From: Neodiprion pinetum
Taxonomy: Eukaryota > Arthropoda > Insecta > Hymenoptera > Diprionidae
Length of the DNA stretch: 64,000 nt
NCBI RefSeq assembly: GCF_021155775.2
Contig: NC_060235.2
Span: 30,048,607 to 30,112,606 of the forward strand
Direction of reading: 5' to 3'
Shown here: one piece after another, positions 62,411 to 64,000 of the stretch
Layout: each line of letters begins with the position of its first letter
Position numbering within the stretch: position 1 is the first letter of the stretch
The notes under the pieces: generated by a model
Seen by the model: the letters and a program-made list of their open reading frames with translations, nothing else
Told to the model about the DNA's origin: nothing
The model's database searches: none
Translations under genes and position numbers: made by a program

Positions 62411-62771
62411 CAAAAGAGAGCCGGCGAACCGACACGCCGTCAGCACGCGGGGTGCATTGTACGTCGGGTTCTGCACGTACGTGAATCTAGCCTTCCGATA
62501 ATGACGACGCTTTTCTTACCGCTGCATACCTTGTATGAGATTTGGTGCGTCGTGCGAGAAGTACGTAGATGCATGTTCGAGGTGCCTATAACAATCTCCA
62601 GGCCTCTTATAACCCTCCTCCAACCATTATCGAGAGGCATTCTCGTTAAAATTCGTATTGAAATGAAATTTTTCATCTTTCTTTCCCCTGGAAGGACAAT
62701 GACGCCCTCGCGAAAAAGGCATTATTATGTTAAAATGGTAAAGTAAAAAGATATAGCATTGGTCCGCGACG
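62411..62771. other. non-coding stretch, no gene seen
   Basis: Short spacer between the purine tract and the TTAA element. Open frames on both strands overlap and have no motif. Confidence 0.55.
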
Positions 62772-62775
62772 TTAA
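62772..62775. other. TTAA target site, left copy
   Basis: TTAA immediately precedes the GGGGGAAAATCAC end and pairs with TTAA at 63699-63702. Confidence 0.8.
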
Positions 62776-63698
62776 GGGGGAAAATCACGGTAAAATTTTC
62801 AATTTTTCGAAAAAAATTTTTTTCGCTTAAAAGGTGCTTTAGGGTCTTGAAAATAATATACGAAATGATGGAATACGGCAAAAGTGTCCGAGTGCCCAAA
62901 TTTTCCATTCTGCGGTAACGCCTCTCAGGTATGCTCCGAGCGCCTTTTGTGGAGGTCGACGAAAAGCGTATCAAGATAGCGGAAAAATCTATTAGTGATG
63001 GCGCGAAACAGGCCCGACTCGACTTGAAAAGTATGCGGAAAGAAAAAGAAGAGTTCGAGATGGATTTAGAAGGTCAACTGTACGGTGCAGGCATTGCACA
63101 TTAGAGATATATGAAATTTTCATACGGTTTCTCAGTGCTTAAAACTTGAAACGCGTTTTTCTCGCAACCACTTTTTTTGAGCTCGCCGAAGACATAACTC
63201 GAGCAAATCTTTACCGATCGACTTGAAATTTTGACAGTAGCTTCGAAATATCTTTCTCCGCGGAGCTACGTAGGATTTTTTATTTTATATGGCTTAGTTT
63301 TTTTTTATCGACGATTTTATGGCATTTTTTTTTGTTAAAAATTTAACTTTATTTTTAAACATGCACCATTTTGCGAAAAATCAATATATCGAAAAAATCC
63401 TACATGGCTCGCTAGCTGTTGTTATATGGAAACTAAAAAATTTTTGTTTTTTCTTCCAGGTCAAAAATTAAGGAGTCCACGTCTTCGGCCATCGACACGC
63501 TTTCAAAAATAGGCGCCTTGGGGCATATGCTGCGCAGCCGCCATTTTTAAATATTTTTTATTGAAAAAATTACATTTTATACTTTTTTAGTATTGCTATA
63601 AAGCCTACTTTACAGATTTTCGATTGATACTTTCATTCAGCCAAAATTAATTCCCGTAAATATGTCTATTTTTTTTTGTGCTACTGTGATTTCCCCCC
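62776..63698. mobile_element. deletion-derived TTAA-inserting DNA transposon (923 bp), Kolobok-like
   Basis: The left end reads GGGGGAAAATCACGGTA. The right end, reversed and complemented, reads GGGGGGAAATCACAGTA, so 15 of 17 bases match. Both ends abut TTAA, giving a TTAA duplication. piggyBac and Kolobok elements both insert at TTAA. The G-rich ends and a short coding remnant with a YGAG motif favour Kolobok, but this is from memory of the families. The interior is AT-rich and lacks a full transposase, so the copy is non-autonomous. An acceptor-like TTTTTTCTTCCAG (about 63449-63461) lies inside. Confidence 0.8.
62931..63104 (+). pseudogene. C-terminal transposase remnant (57 codons)
   Basis: An ATG-to-TAG frame inside the TTAA element encodes 57 residues, opening MLRAPFVEVDEKRIKIAEKS. 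A charged, helix-prone middle (DLKSMRKEKEEFEMDLEG) leads to QLYGAGIAH and a stop. A basic/acidic helix followed by a YGxGI tail at the extreme C terminus resembles the ends of Mutator-like/Kolobok-type transposases as I recall them. The frame is closed upstream by a stop at 62916, so only the tail survives and no DDE catalytic region is present. It lies 155 bases inside the left end, so the transposase body has been deleted. It is a fossil rather than a working gene. If the family memory is wrong it is simply a short frame in a non-autonomous element. Confidence 0.45.
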
Positions 63699-63702
63699 TT
63701 AA
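63699..63702. other. TTAA target site, right copy
   Basis: TTAA immediately follows the C-rich right end of the element. Confidence 0.8.
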
Positions 63703-64000
63703 AATAATCAGTAAATTCAGCGAAAATCAATCGAACGTTATTCTGCAGCTTCCAAAACGGACCGTTCTCTTTTTTCTATATCTCGTACTTATCTATCTAC
63801 TCATGTATCTCCGTTAATCTCGCACAGTTCGTAACGGTTAATTAAATGCATGGTTTAAAAGCTGCACGAGCTGATTATATCGTGCGGTGAAGTAATCATA
63901 ACGTACGCTTGAATAAAACTTTTCATTTTACCGCTTGTATAAATGCCCATTGATCGCGGGGTGGAAAGAGATCGTCGAACATATATGGATACAAAATATT
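63703..64000. other. non-coding flank
   Basis: Short AT-rich stretch to the end of the window. Nothing recognisable. Confidence 0.6.

Noticed and set aside
1..64000. CRISPR arrays, operons, ribosome binding sites, rRNA, spliceosomal RNA and known insect microRNA seeds
   Set aside because: None was found. The composition and repeat content are those of animal nuclear DNA, and mature sequences of common insect microRNAs I could recall do not appear.

Overview
The window looks like nuclear DNA from an animal, most probably an insect. It has no bacterial gene packing, no long open frames, abundant simple repeats, splice-like signals and non-autonomous DNA transposons. CpG is plentiful rather than depleted, base composition is mixed (GC-rich islands beside AT-rich stretches), and two tandem TTAGG units occur at 30330. 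I infer a hymenopteran, perhaps a sawfly, but no recognised gene proves it.

No protein-coding gene can be named. The longest open frames (about 150-190 codons) are of the length expected by chance, and most lie over low-complexity DNA or overlap on opposite strands. A few short frames are bounded by good splice signals and are listed as low-confidence candidate exons: 56205-56456 (+), 25346-25560 (-) and 25934-26100 (-). A GC- and purine-rich block at 4466-5106 (+) resembles a leader exon with its promoter. The window therefore reads as introns and/or intergenic DNA of genes whose main exons lie elsewhere.

The best supported features are mobile elements: (1) a 794-bp hAT-type element at 15224-16017, with CAGRGATGG ends, an 8-bp target duplication and an internal array of about 41-bp units; (2) a 923-bp element at 62776-63698, inserted at TTAA, with G-rich ends and a 57-codon remnant that may be the tail of a Kolobok-type transposase; (3) an 847-bp fold-back-like element at 45991-46837, whose arms are made of degenerate CGAAA words on the left and their complement on the right; (4) a minus-strand tRNA-derived SINE-like sequence at 61244-61452.

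Layout: 1-4465 featureless with GA and telomere-like tracts; 4466-5106 leader-like block; 5107-15215 featureless; 15216-16025 hAT element; 16026-25345 featureless; 25346-26100 candidate minus exons; 26101-37000 rich in simple repeats (CTC, GAC, AAC, GA, poly-C); 37000-45990 mostly featureless; 45991-46837 fold-back-like element; 46838-56204 featureless except for poly-C and poly-G tracts; 56205-57280 best candidate coding area; 57281-61243 mostly featureless with one homeodomain/POU-like motif cluster; 61244-64000 SINE-like copy, purine-rich G4 tract and the TTAA element.
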